A stretch of DNA of 64,000 nucleotides from Gnetum montanum (GCA_015680685.1 MNCI01038015.1:308157-372156); one strand, 5' to 3'; counted from the first letter of the stretch, positions 20,640-33,193 are shown. Numbers and translations are program-made. Notes: a model not told the origin generated them from the sequence alone.

Positions 20640-21583
20640 ATCCGCCATTGGTGAATCCTTAGAAAGGAGCCACATCATTGAGATTTCCAAATTACATTGA
20701 TATTTCTAAGTTAGTTTAAAAATATTTACCCAAGCCTTATATCCCTAGAAAAGCTTATTTAGCTAAAGAATATGTTCATTTATTTGAATTATCTTTAGCA
20801 CATGCAAATGATCAACATTAAGATCAAGCTTGTAGGCTATTTGTAACAAACTTAAGAGACATGGCTCAAATTTGGTACTCTAACTTATAAAAAAATAGTA
20901 TTGCTAGTTGGGATAACATGAAAAATCTATTCTTTGTTTAATTTGGAAACCAAATTGACCAATAGTAGCTGTATTATAGGTTAGTTCAAGCCAAGAATGG
21001 GTCCAAAGAATCAGTTAGGGAATTTAACATTAAATTCCAATGAATTTGTGAATTGTTTCAAAGGAAATATAGACCCTTTGATGAAGTGCTTAGAGACATA
21101 TATTTAAATGCTATCAATGTGAACATTTCAATCTGGCTGAGAAGAACCCAAAATTTGATGAGTTTGAATGATTTCTTTCATGAGGTTGTTTAATTAGAAA
21201 AATAATTAAACATAACTAATGAAGACATTGTTCAAGAATCAAAGAATGAGCATGAAGCGTTAGTTTTTGTGCAAAATATAGCTCAGATTAAAGCATTTCC
21301 CTCTACTATTAATATAAACCAAGACTAAGAAAATGAAGATTTTGAAAAAGAGAAGGTAATGAAGGAGTTGTTCAACAAATTAATTAAGTTAGAAAAAGCA
21401 TTAGCTAAAGTTAAGATCAAAGAGGAAAATAAGCATAGGAAACATAAACATCAAGATACCAAATTAATAGATTCTAAAGATGATAATAATGTAGCCATCT
21501 CAAATTTTCTTCATATTGAATCTGATGGTCAGTCATTTGGTATTCATTATGTTAGCAAATATTTTGAATGTGAAATGAAGTGA
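20640..21583 (+). pseudogene. gag of H
   Basis: Read across stops, the frame shows a Ty3 capsid-like series: SLRFPNYIDISKL, ACRLFVTNLRDMAQIWYSNL, SWDNMKNLF and ESVREFNIKFQ.ICE. These correspond to the Retrotrans_gag core in which WY is a hallmark. A charged, lysine-rich stretch follows (from 21359: KELFNKLIKLEKALAKVKI, then KHRKHKHQ), probably coiled coil. The ORF then ends at 21583. No clear CCHC knuckle was seen. At least five in-frame stops, several of them TAG/TAA in place of Q or W, show decay. Confidence 0.7.
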
Positions 21584-21924
21584 AATTTCCTCCTTAGCAA
21601 GTTTAGAAGAAGATTTGTCTTTAGATGAGAAATGCAATAATAATGATGGATATAAATATAACTTAAGATCAAAATAAAAATTAACTACATCTAGGCCTCA
21701 AAATGTCATCCCTAATCTTGCTACTAAAATAAAATATTTTGAACCAAATAAAAAAGAAAAGGGAAAAGAGAAAATTATAAATATTGTTCAAAATTCCTAA
21801 AATTAGTCTTCTAACAAATAGTTTAAGAAGTTAAGCTTTTATGATGATGGAGAATATTACTTAATAGAGGATCTAAAATATGTTGGAGCAAATGTTATCA
21901 TATACTAGATACTACAAATGGAAA

Positions 21925-22480
21925 GTTAGCAAAGGAAGTTTCTAGAATTGGTTAAAGTAAAGAAGAAGGTTGAAGAATCTGAACTAAGCTATGTTTGTAA
22001 TGAAGATAAAATAGTAAAATATAACTATTATTATACTCTAGATAAAGAAGCTCCTCCTTTTCTCCTAATAATAAAATTGAATAGTAAATGTTTTCATAAT
22101 TGTTTAGTTGATTTAGGAGCTACATCAACTATTATATCATTATTTATCTATAAATAATTAGGATTCTTACCAGAACATTCCAACTTAAAAATTGTCCAAG
22201 TTGATAAGAGTAGAGTAAAAATTGTTGGAAAATTACCAAATGGTTTACTTCAAATTGCTTCAGAACCTAGTGTTAGGAGTAGAATAACCATTCAAGTAGC
22301 TGATATTCTAGATTCATATAGTTTCTTGCTAATTTAGAGTTGAAGTAAAATTTTTCTTGGATATGTATCAATAGATTATTCAGACATGTGGCTATCATGG
22401 AAGGGAGAGCCTAATCAAATATACATATATAGTAAGCCCTTGATGATTAAGAACATTACTTCTAGTTGAAAGAACAAAGT
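21925..22480 (+). pseudogene. retropepsin of H
   Basis: The segment PPFLLIIKLNSKCFHNCLVD leads into LGATSTIIS, the retropepsin active-site region (usual form LVDLGASSNVIS in this group; the residue triad reads DLG). Further words follow the fold: LGFLPEHSNLKIVQVDKS and ITIQVADI, with a stop-interrupted IFLGYVSIDYSD where the usual ILGR motif sits. It lies directly upstream of an RNase H domain instead of RT. Confidence 0.7.
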
Positions 22481-22559
22481 CATTGAGACTAGGGATATTG
22501 GAATAGGAGTATGTTCACTTAGAGAAATCCAAATCCTAGAAAGAGAAGAAATTCAAAGT

Positions 22560-22960
22560 AATGAAAAATAGGAATTTTATTTTGATGGGTCTTGCAATCC
22601 AAAAGGGGCTAGAGTTAGAATAATATTAATAAAAGATAATTCTTAGAAAAATTTTAAAGCTATACATCTATCATTCCCATGTACAAACAATAAAGCTAAG
22701 TATGAAGCCTTGTGTATTAGAATGAAAATAGCTTTGAAGGAAGGAATTAAAAGAATTGTAATTAAAGGAGACTCAAAGATTATTTTTGAATAGGTTAATG
22801 ATGAATGTGTAGTGAAATGTTCATTCTTGAGGTCATATAAATAACTCATTTGTAACGTGTATTATACTAGTTTTAGAAATATGAAATAAAGCATATATGT
22901 AGAAAAACTAACGAGTTCGCAAATGAGCTAGCAATACATCTTCGACATTAGATCCATCAA
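22560..22960 (+). pseudogene. first RNase H domain of H, between PR and RT
   Basis: Reads FYFDGSCNPKGARVRIILI, then SFPCTNNKAKYEALCIRMKI, then GIKRIVIKGDSKIIFE and SFLRSYK.LICNVY, and after a frameshift TNEFANELAIHL. This is the plant 'archaeal-type' RNase H (RVT_3-like). The catalytic D in FDGS, E in YEAL and D in KGDS are present; the last (usually ADELA-like) reads N. It is additional to the normal Ty3 RNase H that follows RT at 24.23 kb. The wording HFQVIEDDDQLLRFL about 100 bases later matches the linker I recall from plant polyproteins with the order PR-RNase H-RT. Confidence 0.8.
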
Positions 22961-23429
22961 AGATTAAAAAAATATAAAATAGTTGTAATTAAAATTAAAA
23001 ATTAACCATTAATCCCAAATAATATAGGACACTTCCAAGTAATTGAAGATGATGATCAATTACTTAGGTTCTTAAAGAAAAAGGAAGAATTTGAGAATAA
23101 GTTATGTCCAAACAAGAAGTTACATCACAAGTTAGACCAAATTTTATTCTTGAGAAGATAGTTGATTATGAGCATGAGTTTAACAAAAGGTTTATTAAGG
23201 GGATAGACATCCAAAATCTAGATGATCAGGCTTATTAAATAGTAAACCTAGGATCCAAAGAAAAGCCAAGAATGTTGAATATCGCCAAAGGAAATAATTC
23301 CATTTTTAAATAGAAATTATTATTCTAATTAAAGAATAATTTGGGTAATTTTTCATGATCTTATGATGATCTTAGAACATATAGACTTGATGTGATGACT
23401 CACAAGATTTCATTAATTAGAGATTATAA

Positions 23430-24225
23430 GGTGGCAAGATAAAAGCAAAGGAAGTTTAATCCATCTTTTGAACCAAACATTGAAGCTGAAATAAAAATGT
23501 TATTATAGGCTACAATTATATATCTTGTCTAATATTTAGTTTGACTAGTCAATATTTTACTTGTAAGAAAAAAGAATGGTGACATTAGGCTATGTGTCGA
23601 TTTCATAAATTTGAATGAAGTCTCAGAAAAGGATAGATATCTACTCCCCAAAATAGATAAAATACTAATTAAAGTATCTAAATGTCAAGTGTACTCTTTT
23701 TTGGATAGTTTTTTAGGGTATAATAAAATTATGATTAATAAAAATAATAGACATTAGACAACCTTCATTACTAAGCATGGAACTTTTTCTTATAGAAGAA
23801 TGCCATTTGGATTATCAAATGCTAGAGCCACTTTTGAAAGAGTTATGGATATAGTTTTTAAAGTTTTAATAGGAAAATTTGTTGTAATTTTTCTAGATGA
23901 TATTACTATTTGCTTAAATAAAATATAAGATCATATCAAACACCTTCAATAGATTTTTAACAAATGTCAAGATTATGGTATTTCTTTGAATCCTAAGAAG
24001 AGCATTTCTGGAGTAAAGTTTGAAAACTTATTAGGACATACAATTTGCCAAAATGTTATAGCAATAGATAACACAAGAATCAAAAGTGTTCAAAATATTG
24101 AACACCCAACCAATAAAAAGTTCCTTAGTTCCTTATTTGAAAAAATAGATTTTATCAAGAAGTTTATACAAGGATTTACTGAGATCACCAAACCTTTAAT
24201 GTACATTCTCAAGAAGGATGTGTAG
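23430..24225 (+). pseudogene. reverse transcriptase of H
   Basis: Copies the element RNA. Canonical RT blocks are in order: LVRKKNGDIRLCVDFINLN, LPKIDKIL, SFLDSFLGYNKI, MPFGLSNARATFERVMD (near 23803) and FVVIFLDDITI with the FLDD catalytic box at 23888-23902. Then come LNPKKS, LLGHTIC and the thumb words ending LMYILKKDV. The catalytic aspartates are intact but several stops interrupt the frame (for example TAG for Q in H.TTF). The open piece 23986-24225 is the palm-thumb end. Confidence 0.9.
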
Positions 24226-24660
24226 GTCAAGACAACATCTAAATTAGATAAATCATTAGCAAAAATTAAAAATATTATCAGGAAGCTCCATGTTTAACTA
24301 AATCTAAATTAAAAGAGGATTTTTGGCTATATGCTTTTACTTCTAGTTATTCAATTGTTATATCTCTAACTTAGAGAAAAATGGTTAAGATTAACCAATT
24401 GAATTCTTTGGTTAACAACTTAAAGGTTTTGAGTTAAACTATTAAAGTTTAGAAAGAAGGAATTTGTTGTAATTAAGGCACTAGTACATTTCAAGTATTA
24501 TTTAGTGAATTCTTTAATCCATATCATGATAAAAGAGCTTGTTGTTAAGTAATTCTGAGCTTAAAATGAAATTGGGTTGAAAATAGGAAATTGGATTGCT
24601 AAGCTTCAATGATTCAAATTTTCATTAGAATTATTCAAAATAGTAAAGGAATGGAATTAG
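24226..24660 (+). pseudogene. second (standard) RNase H region of H
   Basis: Heavily degraded. The words FWLYAFTSSYSIVISL, KEFVVIKALVHFKYYLVNS and WIAKLQ.FKF correspond to the Ty3 RNase H and its connection to integrase. Catalytic residues are not safely identifiable. The position right after the RT thumb supports the call. Confidence 0.6.
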
Positions 24661-25800
24661 CCATATTAATGGCCAAAGAAAAAATTGTATATTAAATTCC
24701 AATAATGGAAATTGGTATGATGAAATTGTAGAATTCTTTTTTTCAAGAAAAGTCCTAGATAATTTGACTATGAGTCAAAGGAGAGCTTTTCTTAAAGCCA
24801 TAAATAATTTTATGGTGAAAGATGGAATCTTGTATAGAAAGGATTTTTGAAGATTTTTATTGGAATGTATTAGAAATGATCAAATTGAACCTATGTTGGA
24901 CTAATTTCATGATCATGCAATCTTGTTTTATGATTAATCTAAATCTACTATGCAACATATATTACATTATGGATTCTATTAGCCTAGAATGTATCAAAAT
25001 AGAAGCTTAAATATTCAATTTTGTTTCAAATATCACATTCATTGATCAAAAATTAAAAAAGCTAGCATTCCTCTAAAACCAATAATTGTAAAAAGATCAG
25101 CTTTTGATGTAATTTAGTTTCTTGAAGATCATATCCTAAGTTTTTTTAGTATGCCAAAAGTATTGGTATTGGATAATGGTCCTACATTTCAATCTAAAGA
25201 AGGATTGGTTTTTCATAAATATATTATCCTTAAGAAAATGGGTTAGTTGAATCTACAAATAAGAAGCTAATCTATGACATAAAAAGATCAATGGAAGGCA
25301 ATTCAAGAAACTAGCATAATTACCTACGATTTGCTTTATGGTTAGATCACATATGAATAAAGAAATCTATCACCATCTGATCCTATAATCTAGGTTATCG
25401 AATAGCTTCAAGAATTACTAACAAGATCATAACATCAACATCAGAATTTGTACAAAAGTATAGCAAAAAGATAGACAAAGATAGAAGTTTATATCTTCGC
25501 TTATCAAGAGAGAAGGTGAGATTGATAAAGCCAAAGATAGTTTGTTAATAAATACATCATGAATCAAAAGATGGTTCTATATAAAAGCTCTAAACAAAAC
25601 ATTTAGAGTATTTCTTTTAAACACAACAAGAAGAAATGATCATAATAATTTTGTTGCTAAATGGACAGGTCCATTTATTATCAAGTAAAAAGTGTTAGTT
25701 AATACCTATAAGCCATCCATGATGAATGGAAGAAATTGAAGTTTCCATTTAATGTCATCCATCTTAAACACTACTTTGGGTAATTGTCCAATACCTAATG
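24661..25800 (+). pseudogene. integrase of H
   Basis: Inserts the DNA copy into the genome. Readable pieces are KRSAFDVI.FLEDHILSFFSM, then KVLVLDNGPTFQSKE with the second catalytic D (about 25171), and after a frameshift ENGLVESTNKKLI with the catalytic E (about 25240). A RNNHNNFVAKWTGPFII-like core-binding end follows near 25630-25680. The zinc finger and first D could not be read safely. Many stops; inactive. Confidence 0.75.
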
Positions 25801-26668
25801 AATTTAAGAAAAAATGCAGATTGTAAATATGTAGATAGTGATTTATTTTTAAGCCAATAAATTAGCTTAGTTGGAATTTAATAAGCATCTAAACTAGTTG
25901 TTATGATGGTGGAAATTTTTAAGAACCTTAGTTATATAATGAAGTGCGGCGAGTATTTCCATTACCTAAAAATCCTTGAGTTTAGAGCATTTTTAAAAAT
26001 GGAAAGGACAAGGCCTTTCATCTCTTATTTATATGGATGTTTTTCTGAGCATATCATAAGGGCATATTATAAAGTTTCAAGCTATGGAGCTCCATACAAT
26101 TGTCCTTAACATGGTTAGATGATGAGTTTTTTCTTATGAAAAATGATTTCTTTATTCAAGCTTAGGTTTGGGATGATTACGATCAATTTTTAGAAATTAT
26201 AAGGCTAGATAGCAATGAGGAAAATTTGAATAATTCAAATTTTTGGAAAGAAGTTTCGATCTTGCAAGCTATTGATCAACTTAGCCAAGAAAAAATTCAA
26301 GGACAAGGAAAGTAGTAGAATGACCATAACTATGGAGAAGAAGCAAAATTAAGAAGATGAAAAGATAGCTAGAGTTGTAACTGAAATTGGGTATGATAGA
26401 GCCTCTAAAAGAAAGGTTTTCAAGGAAGGCCATAGTGATAGTTAGGCATATGTATATATTTTGCATGAAATTTAGGTTGCATGAGATTTTTATACTTTCA
26501 AGCCTTAAGCTTGATTGGATTTTTCCAAAAAAAAAAAAAAGATTTCCTTATAAGGCTTAATTTATAACTCCTTCAAGTATCATTCTATATGACATCATTG
26601 AGTATTGACTCACTAGAATAAAGGAAATCTTCCTATTCTAAGAGCTGTATCATGATGATCTTTTAAAA
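25801..26668 (+). other. post-integrase region of H with a decayed ORF
   Basis: An open frame (25903-26109, 68 codons, start MMVEIFKNLSYIM) can be extended through stops to about 26320 with protein-like words (WDDYDQFLEIIRLD, FWKEVSILQAIDQLSQ). Its product is not recognised. It may be the remains of a fifth ORF or a spacer. Confidence 0.35.
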
Positions 26669-26693
26669 TAGAAAGAAAAAGGAGGACAAGAAA
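26669..26693 (+). promoter_or_regulatory. polypurine tract of H
   Basis: A 24-base A/G tract broken by single T and C residues (GAAAGAAAAAGGAGGACAAG core) directly before the LTR start TGTTATAAT at 26694. Confidence 0.8.
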
Positions 26694-29295
26694 TGTTATA
26701 ATATTTTAGCCATTAATGAAGTGGGGCTTAATTTTTGAATTTTTACTTGATAAAGAATGGGTAAATTGGCATGATATCTCATAGCTTCAAAGATCCATAT
26801 ACTTGCACAATGAGATTGAGTTAATATTTGTCATGTTATATTTTGGTAAAGAACTAGCCCTAAGTAGAGGTAATTCCAAGGGAAGTTTCAATAAAGATAC
26901 CTCAAAGATTAAATTCTTCATGATAGAATTTCTTTTTGGAATAAAAGGTTGTAAAGTTAAGTAAATAATCCCAAAATATTCTACTCCATTCATCACATAA
27001 GCTCATGAAGTTTCAATTAGTTCAAAGAACTAGGGTTTTGGATTTAATCTAACATTGTGTGGAAAAACTAATTTAGCTTCAATATTATGCCAATTTGTAA
27101 GGCCAAAAATTGTTTTGACAAAGAAAGGCCAAATAAATTCTACAAGCCACACTAGGATGAATAGAGCTAATCTCAAATCCACCAAGAATTAAGCACATGT
27201 ATAGTATATTTTAAATCTATCTCAACAAGTTACAAAAAGCATAGCATATGACATAGAACTAAAAATCAGTTCTACAAATAAGCTTGAATTCATTCTACCA
27301 CATTAGCTCCCTTATAGAACAAGTTCATAAAGCATAAAAATGGTTTTATGAATAATATTTGGGATGGTATTATGAACAAATTTTAAAAGCTAGCTCTGGA
27401 AAAGCCTTGCCACATCAACTTTTATATTTGGCACAAGTTCATAGAACTAAAAATTGGTTTTTCAAAGAGAAGATAAAATGGTTATGCAAGCCATGTCAAA
27501 ATAAGAAAATCTCATCATAAGCTCACAAAACGATATGATTTTAATTTAATGAACATCCATGTTAAATTTTAATCTAGCATAGTATATTGTAAGTAAGAAG
27601 CTAAAGGATATAACACAATTAGTAGAACCAAAATTTGGTTCTATGAGGATTTTCAAGAAACAATCTACCATGTTAGCAATTTGTAGAACCAAAAACTTCT
27701 ATAAGTAATTTAAAAAAAATGGTTTTACAAGTTGATGTCAAGATAAGCTTCTAATGAAGTAGCTCGAAGGAATCAAAGCTCAAGACATCTGACAAGAACC
27801 AAGTTAAAAAACCCTACCTAAAAGAAAGTTAAAGAACAAAGGTCATATTCCAAGTCACAAAGCCAAGAATTAAAATAGAGCTACAAGTAGCGTAGAGCTA
27901 ACATTGAAGCATAAAGTAGTAACTTTAGAGTTCTCATAAGATGCATGAAGAAATCCATATTTGTGTAGATAGAAAAAAAGATGTGGGAATAATTCAATTT
28001 AGCTAGAGCCAAAAGATATGGGATTATTTGAATATCATGATGGCAGTTATTGGGATCATCATTGAAATGCCAAAATGAAGCTTGAATTGAAATAAGTTTG
28101 AGCTAGCATGGGAAACTACTTCAACAGAAATAATAAAATTCATAATTGAGTTAGGTTTGGAAAAAAAAAGCATTGAAGAAGTCTTAAAGAAGCATAATGA
28201 CATTGAACTAGATACAATAAATTAGGATGACAATTATCAGTTGAGGGGCTTTAGATTCAAAAAATGAGGAGAATTTATTAAGAAATAAAACATTTATCTA
28301 ACAACCTACAATCATACAAGGAGAACATGAGGCAGTTGTGACCTCAACTCTTATAATGATTGTACCTACTAGAGGTTGCTATATAAAGCCCATGGTAGAT
28401 TTGTTGATGGACATTTATCTAAGTGGGGAGGAGGAAGGTTGCGGGGTGTGGGAAGGATGAGCTAGGAAGAAGAAAGTTTTGGAGAATTTTTTGTACAATG
28501 ATATTCTAAGCTCAAATTTGACTCATCTCATTTACTTCTATTTAGTGAGTTATTTTTATTTTTCTACTTTATAATTTTTCCTTAGCTAGTAGTCAAGATC
28601 ATAGTATGGCTTGTAGTCATTTCTTGGAATTATTTAATTACTTGTTTGAGCTAAGGTTTTAGCAATTTTTAGTATTGTTGATTGATTCAAATAGTCTTAT
28701 TTTCCAAAATGTTTACTCATGTCAATAGTAGCTTATCTTCAATGTTTAAGATATTATGCAATTTTACTATTCTCTTTTTATAAATCCATTTAATCTTGCT
28801 CTATTTCTAGTTTTCTTGAAAAACTTTCCCTCTAGGATAGACTGGTAATAGATCTATTCAATTTCACTTAAGCATTAGATGAAGAATGATTAGTATACGT
28901 AGCATATGATCAATATTTCATAGACTAAGTAGCTCTAATATAGCTAGAAATTTGTTTACTTATAGAAGAGAGTAAAAAGTGTTGAATCTTTGCATAAAAA
29001 TCCAATTAATTATTAAACTTAAAAAATAGAAATATTATGAAATTTATACTAAATATTAGTTTGAAACACATAGTTCTCTACAATCACTAAGTTTTATTTG
29101 AAGGTATCTAGGCCTTAGTGTTTCCAAAATCTAATAAGTACCTAAACTCAACTTTTGAAAGAACATCTCATCCTTGTGATTATCATCATAGGGAGGAGAT
29201 AAATGTTGGTGTTAGATAAAACTTTCCTCACCATGAGTTTCTTGTTGCTAGGAAGGGAACAAAGAAACAATGGTGGTTCAAATTTACCACTAACA
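26694..29295 (+). repeat. right LTR of H (2602 bp)
   Basis: It starts TGTTATAATATTTTAGCC and ends CCACTAACA. Compared with the left LTR it lacks about 1.5 kb of the palindrome block (break near 27065-27080). Remaining palindromes include TAGAACC...GGTTCTA at 27623-27643. Confidence 0.85.
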
Positions 29296-29300
29296 AGATT

Positions 29301-31450
29301 TAATGTAGATAGCACATTGTTGTTGGGTATGTCATGTTGAAAGCTTATTTAGTTTGGTAGAAATCCATATTATGATGTATAGATAGGTTGATATACATTC
29401 TCATTTTATGTTATCACTTTTATAAGTGTGAACCATCATGATTTAAAGTGATTGTTGATACCATATCTTTTATGTGTACTTGCAAATTTGATGACCTTGA
29501 TAAAGAGGAATCATATCTAGAGATATTAGAGAGGATGCTCTTAGAGATTTCCCGTGAAGATAATTGGTGCTTGCTCATATTTAATTAGTTTATAGATAAG
29601 ATGGATTGGGTTGTTTGTCATGGATGGTATACCACCATTTGATAGGCTAGATTCATTTATGTGCTTTACAAAAAAGATGATTTCAATTTGGATGAGTTAC
29701 CTAAGGGGTTTATGATCCACTTGATTTTGAAAGGTATCCTAGAAAACTTGCACTTGACTACTCATGATTGTTAAAGATAGTTGCCTATGTGATGGAATTA
29801 TTTTGATAATAATATTTATGTTAATGATCATGCTTGTGTTGATGTTAGTACTCAATATTTATGCCCATGTTTATGTTATCATTTGATATTTGTATTTAAG
29901 TTTCTTTTTTGAATTTTATATTTATAATTATATTTATGTGTCTAGTTTTAATTTGCAAATAAAATTAAGACTTATGACGTGATCTATATACTATTAGGGA
30001 ATGTGAGAGAGATTCCTACAAGTAAATATTTACAACACTTCATCTAGTCATAAGTGGTTCATAAATGGACAAGAAAGAAAGTACCTCCACATATTTGAGT
30101 AAGCAAGATTCATTCTTCTCTTTATGTTAAGATCACCTAACATTTCACCAATGGATATAATTACCATGATGAAATGTTACTTTAGCTAGTAGCATTTGTT
30201 CATGTTCTTAGCTCAAGGGAAGGAGGTGATATTATAATGGAACAGGGATTCATGGTGATACTGGTTTAGCTTTCCTAATGAAGGCTCTCTTATTGAGGAT
30301 AATAACAAGATATCCATTTTAGAGAGCCAACAAATCATGGATTGAATGTAGTATGCTAGCATCCTTCATTATGGGAACTAGAATTTAATTAGGGCCTTTC
30401 ACCTATTCATAGAAAAGATGTTCTATGGGAGGATTAGATAGAGGAGAAGCATCTCTCCCAATGGCTAATATTGTGCTATAAATTAACAAGGATTATTACC
30501 TATGATCGATTAAGCCACTTAGATAAGAAGATGGCTAAGGATCTGGACAACATTAGCTTGATTGATGGTCAAAGTGCCACCAACTCTTTAAACTTTGGGT
30601 TTTACTATGGATGATTTAGTGCTTTGTAGAGTTTCTTACTTGCAATTATTATCAATAAAAAAATTTCTTAGTAAGGAGGACTTCTCATGACCATTGTACC
30701 TACACATTACCACCACCACAATGAGCTTTCTGTCTATCATGGAAGGATAATTAGATGTAACATCCTTATAATAGGATGATGTACCTAAGTCTTTTATGCT
30801 AATTAGCATGACATTCTACATGAAAAATTCTCTATCCATGGTAACCTAGTGTAGGGCATGAAAATCATGAGGGAATGCACTATAGGTATGCAAAATGGAA
30901 AGAATGCCTTCAAGAAGATGTATGTAGATGTGGTAAGCCAAGGTAGTAGAGAGGCTAGGTAAAAAAATTTATTATGTTGTAGATTTTTATTTTCTTAATA
31001 TTTTTTGTCTATACATTTTAGTTTATTATCTAGTTTTTATATTATTTTTTTATTTTAATATTGGATTCTTATTTAATTATTGATAGCTACAATAAAGGCA
31101 TAGGAGAAGATGGAGAGGGAGGTTTTGGCTAAAGTAGAAGTTAAAGGAAAAGCTAGAGAGGAAGAAGAAAGAAGGATAAGAGAAGAAGTAAAGGAAAAAG
31201 ATAGAGAAGAAGTAGAGAATAGAGAGAGAATTAACAACTAAGACTACTAAAAAAGTAGAAGAGAATGAGATAGTGATGAAATTGTTGGAGGAGTAGATTG
31301 ATTTGGCCTTGCAAGATTGTTCAAGTGAGATTGGAACCCAAAGCATGCAATAAGAAAATGACTTTGTGGATAAGTTATTTATGAGATAACTAGTTATTAT
31401 GTGATAATTTATCTCATAAGTATGAAGTTATAGGACCAATGATGAGCAAC
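29301..31450. other. unassigned interval
   Basis: No recognisable domain on either strand. It holds a purine-rich stretch at 31090-31250. On the + strand this reads as 43 codons of charged helix from the ATG at 31111 (MEREVLAKVEVKGKARE and onward, K/E/R rich, stop TAA); on the minus strand it gives only F/S/L-rich translation. There is also a perfect 11-bp inverted repeat TTATGAGATAA/TTATCTCATAA at 31379-31389 and 31409-31419. Confidence 0.4.
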
Positions 31451-32090
31451 TTCATATCTAGACATGTGGAAAATCAAAAGATAAAGACATACATCCAAAC
31501 AACATTCCATCGATATTTAAGATGTGTAACATGTTGTGTCCAAACAAAAAATAATCATAATCATACTTAATAGTTACAAATAAATGTTAATAAGTATTTT
31601 TATGAATGTTAACAATTATCAAAGTAACAAAAACATCATAACATTATAATAATGTACAACACCATGATAGTGTAAATATAGCCATCATGGTAGTAAATAA
31701 TGAAGTATAAATAAATTGTAATGATGAGTTTGTATAATAAAAGAGAGATATTTAACAGACTCCATTACACAAAACATAAGTTTTATCCAGAAGAATTGAA
31801 GCTTCTACCCATTTACAGAAGTAATAAAATTCTTTACACTTAATCATTTCATAAAAACATCAACAAGTTGATCTTTGGTATTAATGTAGATTGATGAGAT
31901 GAACCCTTTAGCAAAAGCATATTAAATGTAATGCACTATAATATTGATGTGCTTGGTTCTCTCATGTAATATTGAATTTTTAATTAGCTTAATGATACTT
32001 TAATTATCACAATAAACTATTATTGGTAGTACCATGTTCTTCTTAAGCTCTTCAAATAATTGGTGAAGCCTTTTTAAGTTTGTAACCAAA
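31451..32090 (-). mobile_element. Ty1/copia element K: RNase H end and LTR start
   Basis: On the minus strand, about 32085-31800 reads VLPIIVYCDN.SIIKLIKN, ILHERTKHINI and KDQLVDVFMK.LS, the unmistakable end of a Ty1/copia RNase H (usual form CDNQSAI, HERTKHIE and TEDQLAD). It is followed by TGTTAAATATC at 31757, a probable 3' LTR start running left. The left LTR end was not found. The upstream pol of K is missing because element B begins at 32091. Confidence 0.8.
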
Positions 32091-33035
32091 TGATGAGTGG
32101 CAAGGTACCCCTACATCCAACCATACAAATCACAAATTTTTCACGTGTGACTCAGTCAAATTCCATGGACTTTATTGTTTCCAGTGCACTAGCCCTTTAG
32201 AAAAGTGAATCTAGCCTTAAGGTCAATCACTATCCTCCTAATTACACTTGTGACATTATTTGGTATGGTTAAGTGTAACTAAGACATCTAATTTTTATCA
32301 TTTGATATTTTATATTTTGGGTGCTTGAAATGTAGATAAAAAGAAGTTTAATTAATTAATCTAAATTTCTAATTAACTAATCATTTAACTAATCCTAACA
32401 TAAGTATCCATTCCCATTTTCTATACATGTCTTAAACTCATGTATCCACTGCTGGGCAACCAAACACTATGCCACTGGGTGTACCAAGTGATAACACTGT
32501 TGGGATTACCAAGTGAATAGATGCTACACTCAAAGTGGTTTTACTTATGTATTTAATCTATCTAGATTAATAATCTCATTAACTCAATTGTTGGAAAATA
32601 ATTGTGAAATAATTGAGAATAATAACAAATAATTGAAAACATTGAATGCATAAATAAAAGAGCTAATTCATCCAAAGTGCTGCAAGTTTTATCAAAAAGC
32701 TTATCTTTATTGCTGCACACACTAATGTGCTCAAGTACAACAATTCTTTAATAAAGACCCGTACACTCAATGACTCTTGCTATGGGCACTCAGGGATAAA
32801 ATTCTAACTTTCAAATGAAAAAAATGCAAGAGCTTTGCTACAATTGAAATTTGGACACCCCATAAATGTGGTGAGTAGGCATGTATTTAAAAGTGATAGA
32901 CAGACACTGCATCGACGAGGCATCATTGATGTAGGTCAAAATGCAATGATGGGGCCTCGTGGATGAGGCCTCGTCGACATGGTCGACTATGTTGATGAGG
33001 CCTCATCAATGTAGCCAACAAAAAATGACTCATCA
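32091..33035 (-). repeat. 3' LTR of B (945 bp)
   Basis: On the minus strand it starts TGATGAG (33035-33029) and ends at TCATCA (32091). It matches 44489-45247. Near its start is an 18-bp perfect palindrome TTGATGAGGCCTCATCAA at 32992-33009, and GATGAGGCCTCGTCGAC-like variants recur at 32950-32990. AATAAA-type and AGCGAAGCTCT-like words are placed as in A and E. Confidence 0.9.
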
Positions 33036-33050
33036 TACCCCCATGACTGA
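33036..33050 (-). promoter_or_regulatory. polypurine tract of B
   Basis: The minus strand reads TCAGTCATGGGGGTA directly before the LTR, identical to the tract of A. Confidence 0.85.
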
Positions 33051-33193
33051 ATGAAAAATCATCCTCAAGTTCGTCTACAAAATTGGGAAGGTATGAAATT
33101 ATTGATTGACTTTTCTTTTAACATAACAATCTTGACTAACTTGAAAAAAGATGGAGTGCTTGGGTGTACAGATCAACACATTACAAAAATGGT

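Larger units (their letters stand above)
7974..29295 (+). mobile_element. dual-RNase-H Ty3 element H, with element G nested in its left LTR
   Basis: The long direct repeats begin TGTTATAATATTT at 7974 and 26694 and end CAACA/TAACA at 20355 and 29295. The flanking 5-mers AGGTT (7969-7973) and AGATT (29296-29300) differ by one transition, as expected for an old target-site duplication. Removing G (9808-18044 plus one AAAAT) leaves a 4140-bp left LTR against 2602 bp on the right. The interior (20356-26693) carries gag, PR, an RNase H, RT, a second RNase H, IN and a further 3' region, then a PPT. All reading frames have many stops, so the copy is dead. Confidence 0.85.

Noticed and set aside
31077-31346. 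89-codon minus frame rich in F, S and L
   Set aside because: Complement of a purine-rich tract; the + strand charged frame explains it equally well and neither has a known domain.
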